Shown piece after piece: positions 23,866 through 32,134 of a stretch of DNA of 64,000 nt; the stretch's first letter is position 1, and every line of letters begins with the position of its first letter. The translations under genes were made by a program, and so were the position numbers. The DNA lies in contig NZ_CP122379.1 in NCBI RefSeq assembly GCF_029814825.1, forward strand, positions 868,001-932,000, read 5' to 3'. The notes under the pieces were generated by a model. It worked only from the letters and a program-made list of their open reading frames with translations, did no database searches and had not been told where the DNA came from. This DNA comes from Aequorivita marisscotiae. Its GTDB lineage: Bacteria; Bacteroidota; Bacteroidia; Flavobacteriales; Flavobacteriaceae.

Positions 23866-24747
23866 TTATATTTTCTTCTTTTCACGAATTAAATATATTC
23901 CCCACAAGATAAGTAATCCGCCGATTACATACCATAAACTAAATTTTTCTCCGTCTAATAATCCCCAAACTACTGCAACCAACGGCAATAAATAAGTTAC
24001 TGTACTCGCAAAAACAGGCGATGTATTCTGAATTAATTTATAGTACAGAATTATTGCAATCGTAGTTCCCAAAATCGTCAAAATACTCAGATAACCTAAT
24101 GCTTCCCATGTTTCAGTATTTGGCTGAAAATCGGAAAAAAAGCCACTAAAAATTAATATTAATAACGACGGAACCATCCAAATTGTAAAAACGGCACCCG
24201 AAAGTTTCATTGAAGGAATATGCTGTAATTTGGCTTTTATAATAAGTGCTGCTACGGCATAGCAAGCTGTTGCCAATACTACTAAAAGCGCGTATCCAAG
24301 TTTTGATTCTTCGGAAGTTGTTTCGGAAAAATACATTAATATACCTGCGCCGACAAACCCAATTAGCGCCCCCAAAATTTGAAGCCATTTACTTTTAATT
24401 CCAAATAAGAAAAACCCGAAGACCAATACAAAAACTGGTACCAGCGAATCTAAAATGCCCGCTAGTGCACTGCTTACACGTGTTTGTGCTATTGGGAAAA
24501 GATACATCGGGATAAAGTTGCCAAAAAAACCTGTGAGTGCAATCCAAAACAACGTTTTAGAGGGCATTTTTCTAAGTGCCGGTAACCCAATTAACGCTAA
24601 TAAAATTCCTGAAATGGCAACTCGAAAAGCACCAATCTGAAAGGGTGAAAAAACTAGTAGTGATTTTTTTATCAGTATAAAAGAACTGCCCCAAGTAACC
24701 GCAATAATAATAAGTAAGAACCACTTATTATCTATAATTTTTCCCAT
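23866..24747 (-). CDS. EamA/DMT-family transporter
   Basis: About 293 residues from the ATG at 24747; a TTG two codons upstream is less likely. Ten hydrophobic segments in two halves repeat the EamA pattern (WGSSFILIKKSLLVFSPFQIG; later LLPLVAVVWGLLDGE). Members export metabolites such as amino acids across the inner membrane. The substrate cannot be read from the sequence. Confidence 0.88.
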   Translation of the reverse strand: MGKIIDNKWFLLIIIAVTWGSSFILIKKSLLVFSPFQIGAFRVAISGILLALIGLPALRKMPSKTLFWIALTGFFGNFIPMYLFPIAQTRVSSALAGILDSLVPVFVLVFGFFLFGIKSKWLQILGALIGFVGAGILMYFSETTSEESKLGYALLVVLATACYAVAALIIKAKLQHIPSMKLSGAVFTIWMVPSLLILIFSGFFSDFQPNTETWEALGYLSILTILGTTIAIILYYKLIQNTSPVFASTVTYLLPLVAVVWGLLDGEKFSLWYVIGGLLILWGIYLIREKKKI

Positions 24748-24865
24748 TCCCAATTAATTTTTTCTACTGAAAAATAAAGGTGCAAATTTATGGGTTTTAT
24801 TTCTCGAACCGCTGTCAAAAAACTTTTATTCTCGTGCTAAAAAAATTATTCATAAGAACTAAAAT

Positions 24866-24959
24866 GCCAGACTGCTTTTAGAAAAAAATGCTTTCCTATG
24901 GCAATCTGGCAACAATAAATTTGTTTATTGCGTTCGCTTCATAAGTAGCAAACAAATTT
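24866..24959. repeat. Two inverted repeats in the spacer below the DUF2141 gene
   Basis: GCCAGACTGC (24866-24875) pairs with GCAATCTGGC (24901-24910) with one mismatch, and AAATTTGTTT (24917-24926) pairs with AAACAAATTT (24950-24959). They lie downstream of the minus-strand DUF2141 gene and upstream of the EamA gene; the first is the likelier terminator. Confidence 0.45.
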
Positions 24960-24989
24960 TGTAATAGTGGTTTTACAGTTAATGCAATA

Positions 24990-25406
24990 TTATCCCTTTA
25001 AGGCTATTTCTATAGTGTGATCTGCATCTAAATAAAATTGGCAATCCTCAAATTTAGGTGCCGAAAACTTTGGATGAAAATTGTTTGAAAATCCATAAGG
25101 CTCCTTAGGAATACCCATGAAATTTCGATTAAAATCGCCGTCTGAATTTTCGTCATGGTACATAGAAACAGCATAATTTCCTGAAGGCAAATCTTTAAAT
25201 ACTACAGTCTGAGCATTTGCTTTTACTTTAACCGAAATAGTTTTTAGCGCTTGACCTTCTTCTAAAAATCGCTCATCAGAATTAAATATTGCTACTTCTA
25301 AAGTTCCTTCAACGTTTTCAATATTGGTAATATGAATCGTTAAAGTGTTGGTTTCATTAATGGTACCAATAAAGAATACATAAAAATAAAGTAATAAATA
25401 CGTCAC
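24990..25406 (-). CDS. DUF2141 family secreted protein
   Basis: 138 residues. The start appears to be GTG at 25406, since the first hydrophobic stretch (YLLLYFYVFFIGT) begins at once and no ATG precedes the conserved part. The mature region matches DUF2141: LTIHITNIENVEGTLEVAIFN, LPSGNYAVSMYHDENSDGDFN and MGIPKEPYGFSNN. The function of DUF2141 proteins is unknown; the fold is a small beta-sandwich exported to the periplasm or surface. Confidence 0.85.
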   Translation of the reverse strand: MTYLLLYFYVFFIGTINETNTLTIHITNIENVEGTLEVAIFNSDERFLEEGQALKTISVKVKANAQTVVFKDLPSGNYAVSMYHDENSDGDFNRNFMGIPKEPYGFSNNFHPKFSAPKFEDCQFYLDADHTIEIALKG

Positions 25407-25435
25407 AGAATAAAGTTTTAATTAATCTTTATGTT

Positions 25436-26248
25436 TTAGTTGAAATAAACCGCTTCAAATACCGCCAAGGGTGCTCTGCGACCTACATTAAGCGACAGCA
25501 CATCATCCTGAATAGTGAAGTTATCTGCCAGCTCAAACACTTTTAAAAATTCGGCTTCATTTATATCTAAATCTGGACAAGCCATCATTGTAGTTGCCAT
25601 TTGCGAAAACTGAATCCGATTACCTTCTTGCAAGGTATAGTTTCCCGAAAAGGTATTGCAACCGGCAAATCCAACTACTTTATTATCGTCGGTTTTCAGC
25701 ATAAAGTAAATTTCCTTTTCCTGGTTTTTAGCCATTTTTACTTCCTGCCCTTCCAATGTTTTTAATTTCCAGTATTTTTCAGTTATTGGTTCCGTTTCCG
25801 TTGCTTTTTTAAATACGGCCAGTGGAGCTCTTTTTCCAACGTTTAGCGAAAGTTTGTCGCCAGAAATACTATAGTTATCGGCTAGATTAAATACTTCCAG
25901 TAAATCGGCTTCGTTAAAAGCAAGGGTTAAACATGCCATTTTTGTTGCTCCCAAAGACGAAAAACTAATTCTATTGCCGGCTTCCAAGCTATAATTTCCA
26001 AAAAAACTATTGCAGCCTGAAAAACCATTAATTCTATTTTCTTTGTCGTTTAGCTTAAAACCTATTGGGTTGCCATATTTAAAAGCATCAATTTTCTCGC
26101 CTCCAAGCGTTTCTAGTACCCAATGCGTTTCTGTAATTGTATTTTCTGAAGTGGATTCTGTTGTATTGATCATTGCATTGTTTTGGGTTGTACCGCAACT
26201 AAATAAGCTAAAGGATGCGAGCACAATTGCTAAAAATTGAAATTTCAT
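25436..26248 (-). CDS. Lipoprotein with two META (HslJ-like) domains
   Basis: 270 residues. The signal peptide ends in a lipobox (FSLFSCGTT), so Cys18 is probably lipidated. Two META domains follow, roughly 38-150 and 158-268. Each has a WxLxTLxG strand, an xGxxGCNxFxGNYxLxxGNRI(S/Q)F motif and an ATxMACxxLxxNEAxxLxVFxLADN motif. The two copies are about half identical, indicating internal duplication. HslJ-type META proteins are envelope proteins linked with heat and antibiotic stress; the role here is unknown. Confidence 0.88.
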   Translation of the reverse strand: MKFQFLAIVLASFSLFSCGTTQNNAMINTTESTSENTITETHWVLETLGGEKIDAFKYGNPIGFKLNDKENRINGFSGCNSFFGNYSLEAGNRISFSSLGATKMACLTLAFNEADLLEVFNLADNYSISGDKLSLNVGKRAPLAVFKKATETEPITEKYWKLKTLEGQEVKMAKNQEKEIYFMLKTDDNKVVGFAGCNTFSGNYTLQEGNRIQFSQMATTMMACPDLDINEAEFLKVFELADNFTIQDDVLSLNVGRRAPLAVFEAVYFN

Positions 26249-26326
26249 ATTTTTTCTTTTTATTATTAAAGTTCGTCTTTATCGTTACCGAAGTATATTT
26301 ATTGCAATCTACTATTTATGCGTTAG

Positions 26327-26369
26327 AATAAATCCCACTAAAAAGCTAAATTAAAGTGAAGGATTTATT
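26327..26369. repeat. Inverted repeat in the META-TrkA spacer
   Basis: AATAAATCC (26327-26335) is complementary to GGATTTATT (26361-26369), with an inner CACT/AGTG pair extending the stem. It lies about 80 bases upstream of the META gene and 110 bases below the TrkA-C gene; it may be a terminator or leader structure. Confidence 0.4.
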
Positions 26370-26481
26370 AATACAGCGAAGATTTACATAAAGCGTACCG
26401 TAATTTTAAAAAGATTGAATACTTTAATTTTTTAGGAATTATTTACAAAGCACGGCGTGTACGAACGTTGGTAAAAGACCT

Positions 26482-27255
26482 TTAATTATTGGCTTGGTTC
26501 CGATCTGCACTTTGTTTTTCAATTCGTTTATTTTCTTTTGCCACATATTCTTTATGGGCCATAGATGCCACAAAATCCCTTTTTCGGGAATACAAATTTT
26601 TTATCACCTCAGCCTTGCCATAAATAGTTAACACATCGCGGGGTAATATTTCAAAACTCCCCGTTGGCGACCCAATATAATCGCAATCGGCTCGATAAAT
26701 TCCTAAAACCGTTATGCCTTCATGCCTTAAATCCAGTTCCATGAGCGTTTTATTTGCCATCCAACTGTCTTCGGCAACTTTGCGTTCACTAATTTTATAA
26801 TCGTCTTTTAAGTGAAGTACTGCTGCGTAATCGAGTATATCTAAATCGGTGTATTTTTTTAGCATTCTATTTATAATCTTTGAAAGAACTCGATCTACCC
26901 ATTCGCTTTTAATGGCCCACCAAATAAGGCTTAACCCCAAAACAACAATTGCCAACCCATATAATTTTGAAGTTAATGTATCGGGTAAGACAAAAGTTAA
27001 TATAAGAGACGACATAACTGTAACAATTCCCGCATTACCAATTAACATTAAATTGAAAATGATTTTTCTACGAACAGGATGGTTCATAATTTTTTCGGAT
27101 TCTGAAGTGGTAAATCCCGCGCCAGTATAAGCCGAACGCGCTTGAAACCGCGCGCTTTGAGTAGAAAGACCCGTGTGGATTAATGCAATAGTTGCAATTT
27201 TTGTAATTAAAGCTGAAAGGGCCACGACCAAAAATAATGTTATTGCTGCAATCAT
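26482..27255 (-). CDS. Membrane protein with TrkA C-terminal (RCK-C) domain
   Basis: 257 residues. The N-terminal half has three membrane segments (ITLFLVVALSALITKIATIAL, IIFNLMLIGNAGIVTVMSSLIL, LYGLAIVVLGLSLIWWAI). After a linker, residues 165-230 form a TrkA-C-type domain (LMELDLRHEGITVLGIYRADCDYIGSPTGSFEILPRDVLTIYGK), a ligand-binding fold found on potassium and other ion transporters. There is no selectivity filter, so it is not itself a channel. Function unknown; perhaps an ion-transport regulator. Confidence 0.8.
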   Translation of the reverse strand: MIAAITLFLVVALSALITKIATIALIHTGLSTQSARFQARSAYTGAGFTTSESEKIMNHPVRRKIIFNLMLIGNAGIVTVMSSLILTFVLPDTLTSKLYGLAIVVLGLSLIWWAIKSEWVDRVLSKIINRMLKKYTDLDILDYAAVLHLKDDYKISERKVAEDSWMANKTLMELDLRHEGITVLGIYRADCDYIGSPTGSFEILPRDVLTIYGKAEVIKNLYSRKRDFVASMAHKEYVAKENKRIEKQSADRNQANN

Positions 27256-27463
27256 ATAGTTTCAAAATTAAGAAGAAATAGGCGCCCTCAGCAATTCTTT
27301 ATAAAAATATTAATGTAAAGTTTTTTAAGGTATCGGTTTAAATATATCGCAAATTTTTAAAAAGTAGAAGTGATTTTAGACCTGATATTATAATTAACAC
27401 TACAAAAATTTATAACTTGAACGCGCTAATAAATTTTAAATTTCAACACATTAAAATAGAAGT

Positions 27464-29032
27464 ATGAAAACCTTTTTTCAAAAAACCATTGCCTTAACCG
27501 TTATGTTTTTCGGCATTACTTCACTCATAAATGCACAGGCACTTAGTAGCTCGCAAATTGACAGTTTGGTACAAAAAACCATGAAAACGTTTGATGTTCC
27601 CGGAATGGCGGTTGCTGTTATAAAGGATGGAAAAATATATCATAAAAATACCTACGGCGTGCGTTCGTTAAAAACCAATGCCGAAGTAAACGAAAACACT
27701 CTTTTTGGCGTGGCATCAAATACAAAAGCTTTTACCACCGCCGCCTTGGGAAAACTAGTTGATGCGGAAAAACTTTCATGGGACACCAAAGTAACCGATA
27801 TTATTCCTGAGTTTAAATTGTACGACGCATATGTAACCGACCAATTTACCGTTCGCGATCTTGTAACCCACCGCAGCGGGCTAGGTTTGGGCGCTGGAGA
27901 CTTAATGGTTTTTCCAGCTTCAAACACAACTACGAAAGATGAAATGATTCATAATTTGCGGTATTTAAAGCCAGTTTCTTCCTTTAGAAGCAAATACGAT
28001 TATGACAACTTACTGTATATTGTAGCTGGCGAAATAGTTGCAAGAATTTCTGGAAAAGGTTATGACGACTATATTTCTGAAAACTTTTTTAAACCCTTGA
28101 AAATGGAGCGTTCGTTTCTTTCAATTCCAAAAATTAAAGCAGACGACAATAGAATAGACGGCCACGCCCCGGTAAATGGAAAACTGGAATTAACAGCCGA
28201 TACCTTTACGCAAATTGCTACTCCAGCGGCCGGAATCTATGCTTCAATTAACGATATGTGTACTTGGGTGCAGGCACAACTGAACGAGGGAAAATACGGC
28301 GAAGAACTTCAAAAAAGTCTTTTCAGCAAAAAAGTACACAACGAAATGTGGACGCCCCAAACTATTGTACGAGGCGGGAGAGGAGCGTATAATACACATT
28401 TTACGGCTTATGGGTTGGGTTGGTTTTTAAGTGATGTTAATGGCTACTTTCAAGTTACGCATACAGGAGGCCTACTTGGAATTGTAAGCCAAGTAACACT
28501 GCTTCCCGAATTAAATTTAGGCATAATTGTTCTTACCAACCAACAAAGTGGTGCGGCTTTTAGAGCTATTACCAACTCAATAAAAGACGGCTATTTTAAT
28601 ATTAAAAACAAGGATAGGATTGAGCAATATAACGAACGACGCTTGGCTGGCGAACGCAGGGAAGACAGCATTACCAAGCAAGTAGCTGCAGATATAAAAG
28701 CTTCCTTAAATAGCAAAACACCAAAACCCAGCACTAAAAACATTGTAGGCACGTATAAAGATCCGTGGTTTGGCGGCGTACAGATCAGCGACCAGAATGG
28801 TACACTACGCTTTAGCGCAGAAAAGGCATTGGATTTAAAAGGTGAAATGATTTTTTATAAAGGAACTACATACGTGGTTCGTTGGGATGATCCCGCGCTA
28901 AAAGCCGATGCTTTTTTAAATTTTACTTTTAATACTGAAGGTAAAGCAAATGGATTTACCCTCAGCGCCATTTCGCCACTTACCGATTTTAGTTATGACT
29001 ATCAGGACTTGGAGTTTACCCGGATAAAATAG
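27464..29032 (+). CDS. Secreted serine beta-lactamase-like hydrolase with DUF3471 tail
   Basis: 522 residues with a signal peptide ending INAQA. The beta-lactamase/S12 domain holds the SxxK motif (GVASNTKAFT), the YxN-type element (YDYDNLLY) and the third motif HTGG (FQVTHTGGLLGI). The last 100 residues (GTYKDPWFGGVQISDQNGTLRF) match the DUF3471 lipocalin-like tail of this group. Likely substrates are peptides, esters or D-amino-acid bonds; it is not evidence for antibiotic resistance. The stop codon is one base from the stop of the convergent gene at 29034. Confidence 0.9.
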   Translation: MKTFFQKTIALTVMFFGITSLINAQALSSSQIDSLVQKTMKTFDVPGMAVAVIKDGKIYHKNTYGVRSLKTNAEVNENTLFGVASNTKAFTTAALGKLVDAEKLSWDTKVTDIIPEFKLYDAYVTDQFTVRDLVTHRSGLGLGAGDLMVFPASNTTTKDEMIHNLRYLKPVSSFRSKYDYDNLLYIVAGEIVARISGKGYDDYISENFFKPLKMERSFLSIPKIKADDNRIDGHAPVNGKLELTADTFTQIATPAAGIYASINDMCTWVQAQLNEGKYGEELQKSLFSKKVHNEMWTPQTIVRGGRGAYNTHFTAYGLGWFLSDVNGYFQVTHTGGLLGIVSQVTLLPELNLGIIVLTNQQSGAAFRAITNSIKDGYFNIKNKDRIEQYNERRLAGERREDSITKQVAADIKASLNSKTPKPSTKNIVGTYKDPWFGGVQISDQNGTLRFSAEKALDLKGEMIFYKGTTYVVRWDDPALKADAFLNFTFNTEGKANGFTLSAISPLTDFSYDYQDLEFTRIK

Positions 29033-29033
29033 A

Positions 29034-29255
29034 TTAGGACCGTTTTTTCAACTTGTGCTCGTTTCCTAAGGCGAAGTAAAGAACAGATCCAAACAGCGGA
29101 AGAAATAATACGACCAATACCCAAATTAATTTATTTTGGGATGTAAATTCATTTTGTAATATGTTTATCAAAGCCAATATAGGCAGTACAGTAATAATCA
29201 ATATTACAATTATTAGTACAATCTGCCAAACGCCTATGGTGGAAAGAAATATCAT
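29034..29255 (-). CDS. PLDc_N domain small membrane protein
   Basis: 73 residues with two hydrophobic segments (IVLIIVILIITVLPILALINIL and LIWVLVVLFLPLFGSVLYFAL) and a basic tail (HKLKKRS). The spacing and the WVLVVLFLPLFGSVLYFALG signature match the phospholipase D N-terminal membrane module, which often occurs as a free-standing small protein in Bacteroidota. No catalytic part is present. Function unknown. Confidence 0.8.
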   Translation of the reverse strand: MIFLSTIGVWQIVLIIVILIITVLPILALINILQNEFTSQNKLIWVLVVLFLPLFGSVLYFALGNEHKLKKRS

Positions 29256-29442
29256 TTAAATTCTCAATTAAATATTATTTAAAGCGATCTAAATAGCTAA
29301 ATCATTGATTGTAAATATATAACATTTAATTATTTTCTTGCTTTTAAAATTTCCGCATTACTGCCGTCATCATAAAGATATCTAAAATTGGTGGCCTGTT
29401 TTACAGATATTCCTTAATTTCATAACACATAAAGTCGAAATT

Positions 29443-29901
29443 ATGAAAACTACAAAAAGATTAGACAATGCTCTAACTAAACTCTATGTTGCGTTTCATG
29501 AAAATATGCTAAATCCAGAATGCTGTATGCACTGTGCAGTGGGTAATATTTGTAATAATACCGATAGCTGGAAGCACCTCAGCGACGCGCATGGATCGTT
29601 GCAATTAAATTATGTTGGTTTGGTACATGAAAAATTAGGGCGAAAATTTTACGGGTACTCTCCTTTAGAACTTTTAAATATTGAAGCAGAGTTTTTAAAG
29701 GGCTGCGGCTATACACTTCCTTTAAATTATAGAAACAGTAAGCCCAAAAATCCCACTTCAAAAGACACTTTATTAAAGGGTCTTTCGGCTGCTACCGCGT
29801 ATTTGTGTAAGCTAGATAACGTACAAAACGTGATGGATTATTCTTCATTATTTATTACGGAAAAGCCAAATACTATAAGCAAACAGCTTGCGCGGGTTTA
29901 A
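29443..29901 (+). CDS. Cys-rich protein of unknown function (often labelled NqrF)
   Basis: 152 residues without a signal peptide or membrane segment. A cysteine cluster lies near residues 27-38 (ECCMHCAVGNICNN), with further single Cys later (LKGCGY, YLCKLD). Related Flavobacteriaceae proteins are commonly labelled Na+-translocating NADH-quinone reductase subunit F, but none of the ferredoxin, FAD or NADH motifs of NqrF is present and it is far too short, so I do not adopt that name. The Cys cluster could hold a metal. It stands alone upstream of the TVP38-type gene. Confidence 0.7.
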   Translation: MKTTKRLDNALTKLYVAFHENMLNPECCMHCAVGNICNNTDSWKHLSDAHGSLQLNYVGLVHEKLGRKFYGYSPLELLNIEAEFLKGCGYTLPLNYRNSKPKNPTSKDTLLKGLSAATAYLCKLDNVQNVMDYSSLFITEKPNTISKQLARV

Positions 29902-29984
29902 ATTATTGCACTTAAAAAAATGAGCCCTATTTTATAAAAAAGTGATAATAAACTTCACAACTTTAAGATTCCATTTAAGTAACT

Positions 29985-30680
29985 ATGACCAATACACGTA
30001 AAGCGACAAAAAGGCTGCCGCTCTATCTTTCACTTATTTTTATTGCCATATTAGTGGTTTGTTATTTTACAATACCGGAAGTAAAACAATTTTTTACCCA
30101 AGCTTGGAATGTACTTACAAGCGATGACGAAGCCCGCATTCAAAAGTGGGTTGAAGGCTTTGGTTGGTTTGGACCACTTGTGCTTGTTTTAGCAATGATT
30201 GCACAAATGTTTTTGATAGTCATTCCCACCATTTTGCTAATGATTGTTACTATTTTGGCCTACGGACCTATTTGGGGAAGCTTACTAATTTTAATTGCCG
30301 TATTCTCGGCTTCATCCGTAGGATATTTAATTGGTAAATATGTAGGAACGCAAATTATAGTGAATCTTTTAGGAAATACGACCATGAAAAAAGTAAGTTC
30401 TTTTTTAAAAGAATATGGGTTTTGGGCCGTTGTAATTACTCGTGTAAATCCTTTTCTCTCTAACGATGCCATTAGCTTTGTAGCCGGCGTATTAAAAATG
30501 AATTATTGGCGATTTATAACAGCAACCTTGCTGGGAATTACGCCCCTAACAATATTAATTGCTATTGTAGGAAAAAATATAAATACTTTAAAATCTGGCT
30601 TGTTGTGGGCTTCAATAGGAAGTTTAATACTTTTTATAATTTATATTTGGTGGGATAAAAAGCGAAAAACAACAAATTGA
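29985..30680 (+). CDS. TVP38/TMEM64 (VTT/DedA-like) membrane protein
   Basis: 231 residues with about six hydrophobic segments. The VTT-domain core is visible: FGPLVLVLAMIAQMFLIVIPTI, VFSASSVGYLIGKYVG, the VITRVNPFLSNDAISFVAGVLKM re-entrant signature, and a final helix. Family members are implicated in lipid flipping or membrane homeostasis. The bacterial role is not established here. Confidence 0.85.
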   Translation: MTNTRKATKRLPLYLSLIFIAILVVCYFTIPEVKQFFTQAWNVLTSDDEARIQKWVEGFGWFGPLVLVLAMIAQMFLIVIPTILLMIVTILAYGPIWGSLLILIAVFSASSVGYLIGKYVGTQIIVNLLGNTTMKKVSSFLKEYGFWAVVITRVNPFLSNDAISFVAGVLKMNYWRFITATLLGITPLTILIAIVGKNINTLKSGLLWASIGSLILFIIYIWWDKKRKTTN

Positions 30681-30813
30681 AATTTTCTATTTTTGCAAAC
30701 CAATTAATTGTTTCGAGATTTTAAATAAAAAGTTGGATTACAGCTAACTTTTGAAGATTTCAATTGCTTCTTACAAACTTTTAAATCACTTATTGATTCA
30801 TTATTTTTCCTCT

Positions 30814-31392
30814 ATGGATACTAGCTTGCATTATAATATACGCCCGGCTCGAGCCGAAGATTACAAACAAGTAGCACCGTTAATTGTGCAAGCGATGGAA
30901 GATTTGGCGTGTACTTTTGCCAATACAAATTCTCCTGAAAAAGCAGTTCCCCTATTTGAATATTTTTTTCAGCAACCTGCCAATCAGTACAGTTTTGAAC
31001 ATACTTTGGTATATGCCGAAGAAAATATTATAATGGGTTCCATTACGTGCTATAATGGCGCGTTATTGCCTAAATACAGAGTTCCTTTTATGGCGTATAT
31101 AGCCGATAAGTACAATGTAACCGACTTAAAAATTGAAGACGAAACCATTCCCGGAGAAGTTTATATAGATACGGTAAGCGTATCGCCAAACCATCAAGGG
31201 AAAGGAATTGGCAAAAAATTATTGGCAGCGGCAATACAGAAAGCTAAATTTGAAGGACACGAAAAAATAGGATTGCTGGTAGATTTTAAGAATCCAAATG
31301 CCAAAAAACTTTATCTAGCTTTGGGGTTTAAAAGTGTAGGCAAAAAACAACTTGGCAGCAATGTTTACGAACATTTACAGCGCCCATTATAA
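30814..31392 (+). CDS. GNAT-family N-acetyltransferase
   Basis: 192 residues from the ATG at 30814; the frame is open to a TTG at 30751, but the fold starts at YNIRPARAEDYKQV. The acetyl-CoA-binding motif A is DTVSVSPNHQGKGIGKKLLAAAI, followed by VDFKNPNAKKLYLALGFKSVGKK, standard for the family. The acceptor substrate is unknown. It ends 22 bases from the convergent recO. Confidence 0.88.
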   Translation: MDTSLHYNIRPARAEDYKQVAPLIVQAMEDLACTFANTNSPEKAVPLFEYFFQQPANQYSFEHTLVYAEENIIMGSITCYNGALLPKYRVPFMAYIADKYNVTDLKIEDETIPGEVYIDTVSVSPNHQGKGIGKKLLAAAIQKAKFEGHEKIGLLVDFKNPNAKKLYLALGFKSVGKKQLGSNVYEHLQRPL

Positions 31393-31414
31393 GTGAAGTT
31401 TTAATAAAATTGAA

Positions 31415-32134
31415 TTACGAAAACAACTGGTTAAGTACTGCCAATGATTTCGGTTTTTGATACCCTTGAACGTGAAAACTATAATACGCTAAAAGCAAAT
31501 CCAACAATTCCTTTCGCTGTTTTTTTGAGAGTTTTACTGTATGTAAAGTGTTGTAATCTAAGTTAAAAAACAGTTTAAAATTTTCAATTTGCGTTCCTTC
31601 CAAACAATATTTAGATGTGTCTGTAGCTTGAAAATTTCCATCTATAATATTGAAGTATTTTTCTTCAATATTAGAAGCATCCGGGAAAAAACCTAGGTAC
31701 AAACTGAGTTGCATTAAAAAGAATATATGAAAATTGGCAATGGCTTCATTTGCATCCAACCATTGAAAAGCGCGTTCCATAAAAGCAAAAAGTGCTGTAT
31801 TTGGCTCTTCTTCACGAATACAATTTTTTAGCATTTCAGATAAAAACATAACCAGACCAGACTTCACAATATCGGTATGTAAAGATTGGTACGGAACAGC
31901 AACTTTAGCTTCTTTTATATATTCTAAAGTACCTTTGTTTTTATGGTCTGCAATAAGTTCGAGTTGGGTGAGTGGTTGAAAATACGAGGCCTTGAGCTTT
32001 CCTCTTTTCGATTTTAAAATACCGCGAAGCAAATAGCTTTTTACACCTGCAATTTCGGTATAACAGCACACAATAAGGTCTGCCTCTGAATACTTTATTG
32101 CCGAAAATACGATGGCTTTGGTAGCAACTACCAT
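31415..32134 (-). CDS. recO: DNA repair protein RecO
   Basis: 239 residues. The N-terminal OB fold is recognisable (KAIVFSAIKYSEADLIVCCYTE; LLRGILKSKRGKLKASYFQPLT) and is followed by the helical C-terminal domain. RecO loads RecA onto SSB-coated DNA in the RecFOR pathway. The zinc-binding cysteine set of some RecO proteins is not obvious. Its ATG overlaps the porZ stop by one base (TAATG), indicating translational coupling. Confidence 0.9.
   Translation of the reverse strand: MVVATKAIVFSAIKYSEADLIVCCYTEIAGVKSYLLRGILKSKRGKLKASYFQPLTQLELIADHKNKGTLEYIKEAKVAVPYQSLHTDIVKSGLVMFLSEMLKNCIREEEPNTALFAFMERAFQWLDANEAIANFHIFFLMQLSLYLGFFPDASNIEEKYFNIIDGNFQATDTSKYCLEGTQIENFKLFFNLDYNTLHTVKLSKKQRKELLDLLLAYYSFHVQGYQKPKSLAVLNQLFS

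Noticed and set aside
27464..29032. Serine beta-lactamase as an antibiotic-resistance gene
   Set aside because: The DUF3471 tail and the general S12 layout point to an esterase/peptidase of this large family; resistance cannot be inferred.
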